Origin: Tepidiforma thermophila | GTDB taxonomy: Bacteria; Chloroflexota; Dehalococcoidia; Tepidiformales; Tepidiformaceae | Direction: 5' to 3' | NCBI RefSeq assembly: GCF_002563855.1 | Contig: NZ_PDJQ01000001.1 | Coordinates: forward strand, 806,001 to 870,000 | DNA length: 64,000 bases | Shown here: positions 1 to 9,666 of the stretch, piece by piece | Numbering within the stretch: the stretch's first letter is position 1 | Layout: each line of letters begins with the position of its first letter | Made by a program: the position numbers and the translations under genes | Notes under the pieces: model-generated | What the model was told of the DNA's origin: nothing | The model's database searches: none | What the model saw: only the letters and a program-made list of their open reading frames with translations

Positions 1-1509
1 CAGCCCGAGGTGCGCGCCCGGCTCGAAACAGTCATCGAGAACGCCGTCGATGCCGACCACCTCCGCGAACTGCTCGAGGAGCGCGCCCTCGCCCACGACT
101 CCATGGACTCCAGCCGGGTCGCCCGCATCCGGGAGGAGATGGAGCGCGCCGAAGCCCGCCGCCTCCAGCCGCACTACATCGAATCCTTCTTCCTCGAAGC
201 CTTCCGCCGGCTCGGCGGCGTCATCCGCGAACGGGAGCCGCGCCGCTACGAAATCACCCACGTACCGGCCCAGGTCCGCAACCGCGATCGCCTCATCGGC
301 CGCGGCGAACCGGTCCTCCCGCGCTACGAACGGATCACCTTCGAAAAGGAGCTCATCGCCCAGCCCGGCAAACCGCTCGCTGCGTTCGTCTGCCCCGGCC
401 ATCCCCTCCTCGATGCCACCCTCGACCTCGTGCTCGAACGCTACCGCGACCTCCTCAGGCGCGGCACCGTCCTTGTCGACGAGCGCGACCACGGCACCAG
501 CCCCCGCGTGCTCACCGTCCTCGAGCACGCCATCCAGGACGCGAGTCTCCTGCCCTCCGGCGAGCACCGCACCATCTCCCGGCGCCTCCTCTACGTCGAA
601 ATGGACGCCGGGGGCCAAACGCGCCACCTCCAGTACGCCCCATACCTCGACTACCGCCCGCTCGCCCCCGGCGAGCCTCCAGCCGACGAGATCCTTGCCC
701 GTCCCGAATGCGCCTGGATCGGCGCCCACATCGAGACCCTCGCCCGGGACCACGCCATCGCCACCGTCGTCCCTGAGCACGTCAAAGAGGTCCGCGACCG
801 CCGCCTCGAACTGATCGAAAAGACCCGTGCCGCCGTCTACGACCGGCTGACCAAGGAGATTGCGTACTGGGACTACCGCGCCGAGCAGCTCGCCCTCGAG
901 GAGCAGGCCGGTAAACCGGCCGCGCGGATGAACTCCATCGAGGCCCGCCGCCGGGCTGACGACCTTCGCGCCCGGCTCAAGCGCCGCCTCGAGGAGCTCG
1001 ACCGCGAGGCAAAGGTCTCGGCGCTGCCCCCGGTCGTCCTCGGCGGCCTCGTCGTGGTGCCCATCGGCCTCCTCGCCGCCATGACCGGCCGCTCCCTCCC
1101 CCAGCCCGCAGCCGCCGTCGATACCCAGGCCGCTGCCGCCCTTGGACGCCAGCTTGTCATGGAGATCGAACGGCAGCTCGGGTACGACCCCATCGACCGC
1201 GAGGCCGACAAACTCGGCTACGACATCGAGAGCCGGGTCGTCTCCGGGCCGCAGCGAGGCCGAATCCGATTCATCGAGGTCAAGGCCCGCGTCGCCGGCG
1301 CCGACACCGTCACCGTCACCCGCAACGAAATCCTCACCAGCCTCAACAAACCCGACGACTATATCCTCGCACTCGTCGAACTCCACACCGATGGCGGCCA
1401 TCGCGTACGCTACCTCCGCCGCCCCTTCCGACGCGAGCCCGACTTCGGCGTCACCAGCGTGAACTACGACTTTGCCGAACTCCTCGCCCGCGCCGGAGAA
1501 CCCGGATGA
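1..1509 (+). CDS. Helicase-type defence protein, C-terminal part with DUF3883 (5' end outside window)
   Basis: The frame is open to the first base, so this is the tail of a gene that starts upstream; the GTG at 10 is not taken as the start. About 500 residues are visible: a charged, helical region of the kind found C-terminal to SNF2/HepA-type helicase cores, a short hydrophobic stretch near residues 340-360, and a final ~100 residues that look like DUF3883, a nuclease-fold domain (conserved E and VKAR region around residues 415-430). The helicase motifs themselves are not in the window, so helicase function is inferred from this architecture and from the downstream methylase and DUF499 ATPase. 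It would act on foreign DNA in the cytoplasm. Confidence 0.75.
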   Translation, partial: QPEVRARLETVIENAVDADHLRELLEERALAHDSMDSSRVARIREEMERAEARRLQPHYIESFFLEAFRRLGGVIREREPRRYEITHVPAQVRNRDRLIGRGEPVLPRYERITFEKELIAQPGKPLAAFVCPGHPLLDATLDLVLERYRDLLRRGTVLVDERDHGTSPRVLTVLEHAIQDASLLPSGEHRTISRRLLYVEMDAGGQTRHLQYAPYLDYRPLAPGEPPADEILARPECAWIGAHIETLARDHAIATVVPEHVKEVRDRRLELIEKTRAAVYDRLTKEIAYWDYRAEQLALEEQAGKPAARMNSIEARRRADDLRARLKRRLEELDREAKVSALPPVVLGGLVVVPIGLLAAMTGRSLPQPAAAVDTQAAAALGRQLVMEIERQLGYDPIDREADKLGYDIESRVVSGPQRGRIRFIEVKARVAGADTVTVTRNEILTSLNKPDDYILALVELHTDGGHRVRYLRRPFRREPDFGVTSVNYDFAELLARAGEPG

Positions 1510-1600
1510 CATCGCATGGGGGTCAGCTCCCGCCATGTAACGAATCTGTCGCCACCGCTGCGGGTGCCATGGGGTTGCCGCGTCGGCAGGGAGGCCGGAA

Positions 1601-3319
1601 TTGCTGACCAGGCTTGCAATCCGTAACTTCAAGCTTTTTGAGAGCGTCGAGATTGAACTTGGCGAGCGCGTCGTTTTCGTCGGCCCAAACAATTCGGGCA
1701 AAACCTCTGCACTTCAGGCGCTTGCGCTCTGGCATGCAGGTGTCAGGCGCTGGGTCGAAAAACGTGGTGCCGGCAACGTCCCGAAAGAGCGAGCTGGCGT
1801 CACCATCAACCGCAAAGACTTGATTGCGCTCCCGGTCCCCGCAGCAAACCTCCTCTGGCGTGACCTCCACGTGCGCGAAGGCTACCGCGACGCAGGCCGG
1901 CAGAAGACGCGCAACGTCCTGATCGAAATTGACGTCGACGGCATGACCTCGGGCGCAATCTGGACGACCCGCCTCGAGTTCGATTACGCGAACGAAGAAT
2001 CGTTCTACTGCCGCTCCCGCATTGGGCCCGAAGGGACTCGCTACCAGGTTCCCGCTGCCGCCGCCGAATTACGCGTCGCCTACCTTCCGCCCATGTCAGG
2101 CCTTGCTGCCAATGAGACGCGGCTCGACCCCGGTGCCATCGATGTGCGCATCGGCGAGGGGCGCACCGCGGAGGTTCTCCGCAACCTCTGCTGGCGAGTC
2201 TTCGAAACGAACCCGGATGCCTGGCGCCAAATCGTCAACCGCATAGATGAACTCTTCGGCGTCACCCTCGGCGACCCAGCCTACATCAAGGAACGTGGCG
2301 AGGTTGTCATGTCCTTTCGAACAAAGGGCGGTGTCACCCTCGACCTCTCCGCCAGCGGCCGGGGTCAGCAGCAGACGCTCCTCCTTCTCGCCCACATGGC
2401 CGCGAACCCCGGCGCCGTTCTCCTCCTCGACGAACCCGATGCGCACCTCGAAATTCTCCGCCAGCGCCAAATCTACCGCGTGCTCGCACAGACGGCTGAG
2501 GAAACCGGCAGCCAGGTCATCGCAGCTAGCCACTCCGAAGTCATCCTCAATGAAGCCGCCGACCGGGACATCGTCGTTGCCTTTGTCGGCAGGCCGCATC
2601 GCATCGACGACCGCGGCAGCCAGATCCTCAAGGCGCTGAAGGAAATCGGCTTCGACCAGTACCTCCAGGCCGAGCTGACCGGCTGGGTCCTCTACCTCGA
2701 AGGCGCTACTGACCTCGCGATCCTGCGGGCATTTGCGGAGAAACTCGACCACCCGGCACGCGAGCTGCTCGAACGCCCGTTTGTCTACTACGTCGGCAAC
2801 CAGCCGCCCAGGGCCCAGGAGCACTTCCACGCCTTGCGCGAAGCCAAGCCAGACCTCGCTGGTGTCGCCATCTACGATCGCCTCGAAAAGGAATTGCCCG
2901 CCGATCCGTATCTCCGCCAGGAGATGTGGCGGAAGCGCGAGATTGAGAACTATCTCTGCCAGGAGGCCACCCTTCTGGCATGGGCCGAGGCGCGGGCCAA
3001 AACCGAGACCGGACCGCTCTGGGGCCTCCCCTGGCGTGAGGCCATGGAGAAGGCGATTGGAAAGGTCCGCGATGCGCTCGCCTCACTCGGAAAGCCTGGG
3101 CCTGACAGCCCGGACCTCAAAGCCAGCGACGAGTTCCTCGACCCGGTCTTTAAGAACTTCTTCGCTGCCCTTGACCGGCCCAACCTGATGCGCAAGACCG
3201 ACTACCATACCCTCGCGCCCTTCGTCCCCGCCGAAGCGCTCGACGACGAGGTCCGCGAAAAGCTTGACGCCATCGTCGCTGTCGCCCGCAGCGCGCGGCC
3301 GGAAGGATCACCCTCATGA
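1601..3319 (+). CDS. OLD-family AAA ATPase with TOPRIM-like C-terminus
   Basis: 572 residues starting at TTG; the SD AGGGAGG at 1588-1594 supports this start. The N-terminus has an ABC/RecF-type P-loop (GPNNSGKTS, residues 28-36), a Walker [12 protein letters not shown] near residue 272 and an SHS switch histidine near 310. After residue ~360 comes a TOPRIM-like region (YLEGATD and later KREIENYL), typical of OLD nucleases. OLD proteins are ATP-gated nucleases used in phage defence. It lies 91 bases after the helicase-type gene and overlaps the methylase start by 4 bases (ATGA), so it is cotranscribed and probably part of the system. Its codon use is less GC-extreme than the neighbours, which suggests a separate origin. 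Family assignment is firm; the nuclease activity is inferred. Confidence 0.88.
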   Translation: MLTRLAIRNFKLFESVEIELGERVVFVGPNNSGKTSALQALALWHAGVRRWVEKRGAGNVPKERAGVTINRKDLIALPVPAANLLWRDLHVREGYRDAGRQKTRNVLIEIDVDGMTSGAIWTTRLEFDYANEESFYCRSRIGPEGTRYQVPAAAAELRVAYLPPMSGLAANETRLDPGAIDVRIGEGRTAEVLRNLCWRVFETNPDAWRQIVNRIDELFGVTLGDPAYIKERGEVVMSFRTKGGVTLDLSASGRGQQQTLLLLAHMAANPGAVLLLDEPDAHLEILRQRQIYRVLAQTAEETGSQVIAASHSEVILNEAADRDIVVAFVGRPHRIDDRGSQILKALKEIGFDQYLQAELTGWVLYLEGATDLAILRAFAEKLDHPARELLERPFVYYVGNQPPRAQEHFHALREAKPDLAGVAIYDRLEKELPADPYLRQEMWRKREIENYLCQEATLLAWAEARAKTETGPLWGLPWREAMEKAIGKVRDALASLGKPGPDSPDLKASDEFLDPVFKNFFAALDRPNLMRKTDYHTLAPFVPAEALDDEVREKLDAIVAVARSARPEGSPS

Positions 3320-6315
3320 CCGTCTCCCGCAAAAAGCTCATCGAAGTCGCCCTCCCCCTCGAGGCCATCAACCAGGCCGCGGCACGCGAAAAATCCATCC
3401 GCCATGGCCACCCCAGCACCCTCCACCTCTGGTGGGCACGCCGCCCCCTCGCCGCCGCGCGCGCCGTCATCTTCGCCCAAATGGTCGATGACCCTTCCGC
3501 CGTCCCCGAGGAGTTCCCCACCCCCGAGGCCCAGGAGGCCGAGCGCCAGCGCCTCTTCCGCCTCATCGAACAGCTCGTGCAGTGGGAGAACACCACCAAC
3601 GAGGCCCTCCTCGCACAGGCCCGCGCCGAGATCTGGAAGAGCTGGCGCCGCACCTGCCGCGACAACGCCGACCACCCGCGCGCCGCCGAGCTCTTCGACC
3701 CCAGCCGCCTCCCCGCCTTCCACGACCCCTTCGCCGGCGGCGGCAGCCTCCCCCTCGAAGCCCAGCGCCTCGGCCTCGAAGCCTATGCCAGCGACCTCAA
3801 CCCCGTCGCCGTCCTGATCAATAAGGCGATGATCGAAATCCCGCCCCGCTTCGCCGGCCGCCCGCCCGTCAACCCCGCAGCGCGTGCCGACCGCCGCCTC
3901 TTCGCGCGCGAATGGAAGGGCGCGCAGGGCCTCGCCGAGGACGTCCGCTACTACGGCCAGTGGATGCGCGACGAGGCCGAGAAGCGGATCGGCCACCTCT
4001 ACCCGAAGATCACCGTGACCGCGGAGATGGCCGCTGACCGCCCGGACCTCAAACCCTACGTCGGCCGCGAGCTCACCGTCATCGCCTGGCTCTGGGCCCG
4101 CACCGTGAAGAGCCCCAACCCCGCCTTCCGCGACGTCGACGTCCCCCTCGCCTCCACCTTCATGCTCTCCACCAAACCCGGCAAGGAGGCCTACGTCGAG
4201 CCGGTGGTCGAGGGCGGCGGCTACCGCTTCACCGTGAAGGTGGGCAGGCCGAAGGATGCGGAGGCCGCGAAGAACGGCACCAAGCTCTCACAAGGCGCCT
4301 TCAAATGCCTGTTGTCGGGCTCCCCGTTCAGGTATGACTACATCGACGCCGAAGCGAACGCCGGTCGCATGGGTTCTCGCTTGATGGCTATCGTCGCCGA
4401 GGGCAAGCGCGGGCGAGTGTATCTCGATCCGATGTCCGAGCACGAGGTCATCGCGAGACAAGCACAGCCGACATGGAAGCCCGATGCGCCCAGCCGTGGA
4501 ACCTGGGCCAGTAATGCACAGGGACGCCGATACGGCTTTCATACCTTTGGGGACTACTTCACCCCCCGCCAGCTCGTCGCGCTGACGACGTTCTCGGACC
4601 TGGTGGGCGAGGCGATCGAGCGCGTCAGGCGCGACGCCATCGCCGCCGGCCTGCCCGACGACGGCCAGCCGCTCCGCGACGGCGGCACCGGCGCGACGGC
4701 CTATGCGGAGGCGGTGGGGGTGTATTTGGGGTTTGTGATCAGCAAACTTATCGACATCAATAACTCACTCGCACCATGGGGGCACCTTCAGGAGTGCCCA
4801 CTCCACCTCTTTAGCCGCCAAGCAATCCCGATGGCCTGGGACTTTGCTGAAGCTAATCCCTTATCAACTAGTTCTGGGTCTTGGTCCGTTGTCGCAGTGG
4901 GGATTCAACGCGGGATGGAACCTACTGTGGTCGGCGCCGATGTGCGACGGCCAGGCATGGCGTTCCAATTGGATGCGGCAACTCAAGACCTATCCTTAGG
5001 TAAAGTCGTTTCCACGGATCCACCGTACTACGACAACATCGGCTACGCCGACCTGTCGGACTTCTTCTACGTCTGGCTGCGCCGCTCGCTGCGCCCGGTC
5101 TTCCCCGACCTCTTCGCCACCCTCGCCGTGCCCAAGGCCGAGGAACTGGTCGCCACGCCCTACCGCCACGGCAGCAAGGACGCCGCGGAAAAGTTCTTCC
5201 TCGACGGTATGACGCAGGCGATGCACCGCCTCGCCGAGCAGGCGCACCCGGCCTTCCCGGTCACCATCTACTACGCCTTCAAACAGTCCGAAACCAGCTC
5301 CCCTCCCCCGGCGAAGGAGGGACCATCACTCCTCCCCCCGGAGGGGGGAGGCAGGGAGGGGGGCCAACACCCGGCGGTGGGAGGCAGGGAGGGGGGCACC
5401 GCCAGCACCGGCTGGGAAACCTTCCTCGATGCAGTGATCCGCGCCGGCTTTGCCATCAGCGGCACTTGGCCGATGCGAACCGAGCGCAAGGAACGTGCCA
5501 TCGGACAGGGTTCCAACGCCCTCGCCTCCAGCATCGTCCTCGTCTGCCGCCCGCGGACTCCCTCCCCCGGCGGGGGAGGGGAAGGGTGGGGGACCGCCAC
5601 CCGCCGCGAGTTCGTCTCCGCCCTGAAGGCCGAGCTGCCGCAGGCGCTTGAGCACCTCCAGCGCGGCAACATCGCGCCGGTGGACCTCGCGCAGGCGGCC
5701 ATCGGCCCGGGCATGGCCGTCTACACCCGCTACGCCAGGGTGCTCGACGCCGAAGGGCGGCCGCTCTCGGTGCGCGAGGCGCTCGCGCTCATCAACCAGG
5801 TCCTCGACGAATGCCTCGCCGAGCAGGAGGGCGACTTCGACGCTGATACCCGCTGGGCGCTCGCCTGGTTCGAGCAGCACGGCTTCGCCGAGGGCGAGTT
5901 CGGCGTCGCCGAGACGCTCTCCAAGGCGAAGAACACCAGCGTCGGCGGCATGGTCGAGGCCGGCATCCTCGAATCGAAGCGCGGCAAAGTCCGCCTCTTC
6001 CGCCCCAGTGAGCTCCCTGCCGACTGGGACCCCGCCGCCGACCGGCGCCTCACCGTCTGGGAGACGGTCCATCACCTGGTCCGCGCCCTCGAAACCGGCG
6101 GCGAGGGGGCGGCAGCCGACCTCGTTGCCCGCCTCGGCAGCCGGGCCGAGACCGCCCGCGAACTCGCCTACCGCCTCTACACCGTCTCCGAGCGCAAGAA
6201 GCGCGCGTCCGAGGCGCTGTGGTACAACGCCCTCGTCCAGAGCTGGCCCGAAATCACCCGCCTCGCGCGCGAACACGGCCGTCCGCAGCCCGCGCAGGCT
6301 GCCCTCTTCCCCTAG
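3316..6315 (+). CDS. DUF1156 adenine-specific DNA methyltransferase
   Basis: 999 residues. The N-terminus (residues 5-50, with [14 protein letters not shown]) is the DUF1156 signature. The SAM-binding motif DPFAGGGS is at about residue 137 and the catalytic DPPY at 568, an N6-adenine amino-methyltransferase arrangement with a long insertion between motifs. In defence islands such enzymes mark self DNA. Two segments, near residues 661-695 and 747-757, are Pro/Gly-rich and encoded by C-run/G-run palindromes that look like repeat insertions kept in frame. The stretch 4735-5035, just before DPPY, is visibly AT-richer than the rest of the gene. Start ATG overlaps the OLD gene stop by 4 bases. Confidence 0.9.
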   Translation: MTVSRKKLIEVALPLEAINQAAAREKSIRHGHPSTLHLWWARRPLAAARAVIFAQMVDDPSAVPEEFPTPEAQEAERQRLFRLIEQLVQWENTTNEALLAQARAEIWKSWRRTCRDNADHPRAAELFDPSRLPAFHDPFAGGGSLPLEAQRLGLEAYASDLNPVAVLINKAMIEIPPRFAGRPPVNPAARADRRLFAREWKGAQGLAEDVRYYGQWMRDEAEKRIGHLYPKITVTAEMAADRPDLKPYVGRELTVIAWLWARTVKSPNPAFRDVDVPLASTFMLSTKPGKEAYVEPVVEGGGYRFTVKVGRPKDAEAAKNGTKLSQGAFKCLLSGSPFRYDYIDAEANAGRMGSRLMAIVAEGKRGRVYLDPMSEHEVIARQAQPTWKPDAPSRGTWASNAQGRRYGFHTFGDYFTPRQLVALTTFSDLVGEAIERVRRDAIAAGLPDDGQPLRDGGTGATAYAEAVGVYLGFVISKLIDINNSLAPWGHLQECPLHLFSRQAIPMAWDFAEANPLSTSSGSWSVVAVGIQRGMEPTVVGADVRRPGMAFQLDAATQDLSLGKVVSTDPPYYDNIGYADLSDFFYVWLRRSLRPVFPDLFATLAVPKAEELVATPYRHGSKDAAEKFFLDGMTQAMHRLAEQAHPAFPVTIYYAFKQSETSSPPPAKEGPSLLPPEGGGREGGQHPAVGGREGGTASTGWETFLDAVIRAGFAISGTWPMRTERKERAIGQGSNALASSIVLVCRPRTPSPGGGGEGWGTATRREFVSALKAELPQALEHLQRGNIAPVDLAQAAIGPGMAVYTRYARVLDAEGRPLSVREALALINQVLDECLAEQEGDFDADTRWALAWFEQHGFAEGEFGVAETLSKAKNTSVGGMVEAGILESKRGKVRLFRPSELPADWDPAADRRLTVWETVHHLVRALETGGEGAAADLVARLGSRAETARELAYRLYTVSERKKRASEALWYNALVQSWPEITRLAREHGRPQPAQAALFP
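4735..5035 (+). other. AT-richer mosaic patch inside the methylase gene
   Basis: About 300 bases with codons such as TTA, ACT, AAT, CAA and GGG that are almost absent on both sides. The boundaries are fairly sharp. The encoded segment immediately precedes the catalytic DPPY motif, so it could be part of the target-recognition region. Seen directly by codon inspection; recombination is inference. Confidence 0.5.
5299..5380. repeat. GC-palindrome repeat inserted in frame (copy 1)
   Basis: A C-run/G-run segment containing a perfect hairpin CCTCCCCCC-GGA-GGGGGGAGG (5331-5351) and flanking C5/G6 runs. It encodes a low-complexity Pro/Gly stretch that breaks an otherwise well-structured methylase region. 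The look is that of a dispersed palindromic element like REP sequences, but tolerated inside a gene. Confidence 0.6.
5558..5592. repeat. GC-palindrome repeat inserted in frame (copy 2)
   Basis: Contains the perfect hairpin CCCTCCCCC-GGC-GGGGGAGGG (5560-5580) followed by G-runs. It adds about ten residues ([10 protein letters not shown]) to the methylase. It has the same style as copy 1, 180 bases upstream, which points to a shared repeat family. Confidence 0.6.
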
Positions 6316-6330
6316 CGCAGGAGGTCCACC

Positions 6331-9300
6331 ATGGCGATGACCAACCAGGAACGCGTCGGCAAAGCCCTCGAGCTGCTCCGCCAGGGGCTCGCTCCCTTCG
6401 TCGAGCGCGAATGCCGCAGCAAGTACGGCAAGTACTGGATCACTTCGGTCACCCAGCACTGGAAGAACGAGCTCAACTGGGTCAGCCCCGATACGCCGGC
6501 CCTTGATGCCGCGGTCCTCCTCCGCGTGCTGTGGGAGCAGTGGAACGAGGTCTTCCGCGACACCCTTGGCCATGCCGAGCGGAGCCTCGTCTCCGAAATC
6601 CGGACCTGGCGGAACAAATGGGCCCACCAGGAGCCGATCTCCAGCGACGACGCCGACCGCGCCCTCGATTCCATCGCCCGCCTGCTCACCGCCGTCTCGG
6701 CGCCCGAAGCCGAGGAGGTGAACGCGATGAAGCTCGAGCTGCGCCGCATCATGTTCGACCAGCAGCTCCGCACCGAGAAGCGGCGCGCCGGCGGCTCGCT
6801 CATCGAGCCCGCGGTCGCGAGCTCCCTCCGCCCCTGGCGCGAGGTCGTCGTGCCCCATCCCGATGTCGCGAGCGGCCGGTACCAGCAGGCCGAGTTCGCC
6901 GCCGACCTCTGGCAGGTCCACCTCGGCCAGGGCTCCGACGAGTACCGCGACCCCGCCGAGTTCTTCCGCCGGACCTACCTCACCGAAAGCCTGCGCCGGC
7001 TGCTCGTCGGTGCGGTCCAGCGCCTTTCGGGTGCCGGCGGCGACCCCGTCGTCCAGCTCCAGACCAATTTCGGCGGCGGCAAAACCCACTCTATGCTCGC
7101 CCTCTACCACCTCTTCTCCGGCGCCAACCCGGCTGAGCTGCCCGGTGTCGATGCCGTCATGGCTGAGGCGGGCGTCGCCAGGCTCCCCGCCGTCCGCCGC
7201 GTCGTCCTCGTCGGCAACAAAATCTCCCCCGGCAATCCCGTCACCAAACCGGATGGCACGCGGGTGCACACCCTCTGGGGCGAACTCGCCTGGCAGCTTG
7301 GCGGCCGCCAGGCGTACGAGCGCATCCGCGCCGACGATGAGCGGGCAACGAACCCCGGCGATACGCTGCGTGAGCTGTTCGTTGCGTACGGCCCCTGCCT
7401 CGTCCTCGTCGATGAGTGGGTCGCCTACGCGCGCCAGCTCCACGACGAGGGCGACCTCCCCGCCGGCAACTTCGAAACGCAGTTCACCTTCGCGCAGGCC
7501 CTCACCGAGGCGGCGAAGCTCGCCGGGAACTGCCTCCTGGTCGTCTCGCTCCCGGCCTCCGACGAGCAAGGCTCCCCGCACACCCAGGCCGACGACGTCG
7601 AGGTCGGCGGCAGGCGCGGCCGCGAGGCGCTCGAGCGGCTCCGCAACGTCATCGGCCGGCTCGAATCCTCCTGGCGTCCCGCCTCCGCCGAGGAAGGGTT
7701 CGAAATCGTACGGCGCCGGCTCTTCCAGCCGATCGACGGCTCCGACAAATTCACCCAGCGCGACCTGACTGCGCGCGCCTTCGCCGAGCTCTACCGCAGC
7801 AACTCGGCCGAGTTCCCCCCCGAGTGCCGCGAGGCCGACTACGAAAAACGCATCCGCGCCGCGTACCCCATCCACCCGGAGGTCTTCGACCGGCTCTATA
7901 CCGACTGGTCGACCCTGCTGAAGTTCCAGCGCACCCGCGGCGTCCTCCGCCTCATGGCGGCCGTTATCCACAGCCTCTGGGAATCGGGAGACCGGTCGCC
8001 CCTCATCCTGCCCTCGACCATCCCAATCGACGACCCCCGGGTCCAGTTCGAACTCACACGCTACCTCTCTGATAACTGGGTCCCAATCATCGAAAAGGAC
8101 GTCGACGGCCCGACCTCGACCCCCGCCAGGATCGACGCTGAGGTCACGAACCTCGGCAAGTATGCAGCGACCCGCCGGGTGGCGCGCACCATCTACCTCG
8201 GGTCGGCGCCAACCGCCGCGACCGCCCATCGCGGTATCGAAGACCGGCGCGTCAAGCTCGGCTGCGTGATGCCGGGCGAACCACCGGCCGTCTTCGGCGA
8301 TGCGCTCCGCCGGCTCGCCGCCGCCGCGACCCACCTCTACCAGGACGGCGCCCGCTTCTGGTACTCCACCCAGCCCACCGTAACCCGGCTCGCCGAAGAC
8401 CGCGCCGAGCAGCTGAAGCGCAACCCCGACCGGGTCGCTGAGGAGCTGGAGCGCCGGGTGCGCGACGACCTCCGCGACCGCGGGGAGTTCCCGCGTGTCC
8501 ATGCCTTCCCCCGCTCGTCCGCCGATGTCCCCGACGAACGGGAGGCGGGGCTGGTCGTCCTCCCTGCCGACTTCCCCCACACCAGGGACGGGGAGAGCCA
8601 GGCCGTGCTTGCGGCGCGCGGGATCCTGGAGACGCGCGGAAATGCGCCACGCCTCTTCCGCAATACCCTGGTGTTCCTTGCGGCCGACCGGGTCCGTCTC
8701 CAGGACCTGGACGAGGCCGTGCGCCGCTACCTTGCCTGGCGGTCCATCCTCGACGAAAAAGAGACCCTGAACCTCGAGCCGCTCCAGGTCCGCCAGGCCG
8801 AGGCCCAGCTCAAGGCAGCCGACGAGACGGTGAACGCGCAGCTCCCGGAAGCCTTCTGCTGGCTCCTCGTTCCCGAACAGAAGACGCCCCAGTCGTCGGT
8901 TGAATGGCGTGCCGTGCGGCTCTCGGGGAATGAGCCGCTGGCGACGCGCGCAGGCAAAAAAGCCCGAGCGGACGAAGTGCTGGTGTCAGCCCTCGGGGGC
9001 ACGGTCCTGCGTACCTGGCTTGACCGTGTTCCGCTGTGGCGGGGCGACCACGTACCGATTCGGCAACTGGTCGACGACTTCGCCAGCTACCTCTACCTGC
9101 CGCGCCTCAAGAGCCCCGCTGTGCTCGCGAACGCCGTCTCCGGCGGTATCGCGCTCCTGACCTGGGAAACCGAAACCTTCGCCTACGCCGAAAGCTTCGA
9201 TGAGGCCACTGGAAGGTACCGGGGCCTCCAGTACGGGCAGACCATCACCCTGCCGCACGATGCTGCCGGCCTCGTCGTTCGGCCGGAGGCCGCTCGCCGG

Positions 9301-9666
9301 CAAATTGACGCCGAACGGTCATCAGTAACTACCGCGAAAACCGGCATCGATGATGGCGGCAGGCCTGGCCCCATCGACCACGACGAACACGATGGAACCG
9401 GCCCGCCGCCGTCGCCGCCCCCGCTGCCCGTCCACCGCCGTTTCCACGGGACAATCGACCTGGACACCGAGAAGCTGTCGCTCCACGCCTCCCAGGTCAA
9501 TGCGGAGGTCATCGCCCACTTCCTGGGGAAGCTCGGCGCGAAGGTCCGGGTCACGCTTGAAATCGAAGCGATCCTGCCGGACGGCGCCGATGACCACCTC
9601 CGCCGCGTCGTCGAGGAGAACTGTCGGACCCTGAAGTTCTCATCCTTCGGCTTCGAACGGGAGTGA
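6331..9666 (+). CDS. DUF499 family AAA ATPase with Swt1-HEPN-like N-terminus
   Basis: 1111 residues, start ATG at 6331 preceded by CAGGAGG at 6318-6324. Residues ~5-120 resemble the HEPN-like domain found at the start of Swt1/DUF499 proteins. The P-loop NFGGGKTHS (residues ~246-254) is the hallmark DUF499 motif, with a Walker B-type LVLVDEW near 355. The C-terminal ~100 residues follow a Pro-rich linker. DUF499 ATPases accompany DUF1156 methylases in defence islands. Its mechanism is unknown; a role as the DNA-translocating or sensing motor is inference. It is the last gene of the cluster, 15 bases after the methylase. Confidence 0.9.
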   Translation: MAMTNQERVGKALELLRQGLAPFVERECRSKYGKYWITSVTQHWKNELNWVSPDTPALDAAVLLRVLWEQWNEVFRDTLGHAERSLVSEIRTWRNKWAHQEPISSDDADRALDSIARLLTAVSAPEAEEVNAMKLELRRIMFDQQLRTEKRRAGGSLIEPAVASSLRPWREVVVPHPDVASGRYQQAEFAADLWQVHLGQGSDEYRDPAEFFRRTYLTESLRRLLVGAVQRLSGAGGDPVVQLQTNFGGGKTHSMLALYHLFSGANPAELPGVDAVMAEAGVARLPAVRRVVLVGNKISPGNPVTKPDGTRVHTLWGELAWQLGGRQAYERIRADDERATNPGDTLRELFVAYGPCLVLVDEWVAYARQLHDEGDLPAGNFETQFTFAQALTEAAKLAGNCLLVVSLPASDEQGSPHTQADDVEVGGRRGREALERLRNVIGRLESSWRPASAEEGFEIVRRRLFQPIDGSDKFTQRDLTARAFAELYRSNSAEFPPECREADYEKRIRAAYPIHPEVFDRLYTDWSTLLKFQRTRGVLRLMAAVIHSLWESGDRSPLILPSTIPIDDPRVQFELTRYLSDNWVPIIEKDVDGPTSTPARIDAEVTNLGKYAATRRVARTIYLGSAPTAATAHRGIEDRRVKLGCVMPGEPPAVFGDALRRLAAAATHLYQDGARFWYSTQPTVTRLAEDRAEQLKRNPDRVAEELERRVRDDLRDRGEFPRVHAFPRSSADVPDEREAGLVVLPADFPHTRDGESQAVLAARGILETRGNAPRLFRNTLVFLAADRVRLQDLDEAVRRYLAWRSILDEKETLNLEPLQVRQAEAQLKAADETVNAQLPEAFCWLLVPEQKTPQSSVEWRAVRLSGNEPLATRAGKKARADEVLVSALGGTVLRTWLDRVPLWRGDHVPIRQLVDDFASYLYLPRLKSPAVLANAVSGGIALLTWETETFAYAESFDEATGRYRGLQYGQTITLPHDAAGLVVRPEAARRQIDAERSSVTTAKTGIDDGGRPGPIDHDEHDGTGPPPSPPPLPVHRRFHGTIDLDTEKLSLHASQVNAEVIAHFLGKLGAKVRVTLEIEAILPDGADDHLRRVVEENCRTLKFSSFGFERE

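Noticed and set aside
5326-8580. Very long antisense open frame opposite the methylase and DUF499 genes
   Set aside because: Low-complexity Gly/Glu/Val composition and perfect overlap with well-supported genes; it is the shadow created by GC-rich third positions.
1-9666. Classification as DISARM or BREX
   Set aside because: No DrmA/B, PglZ or BrxL-type genes are visible; the DUF1156/DUF499 pair fits the helicase-methylase-ATPase type better.
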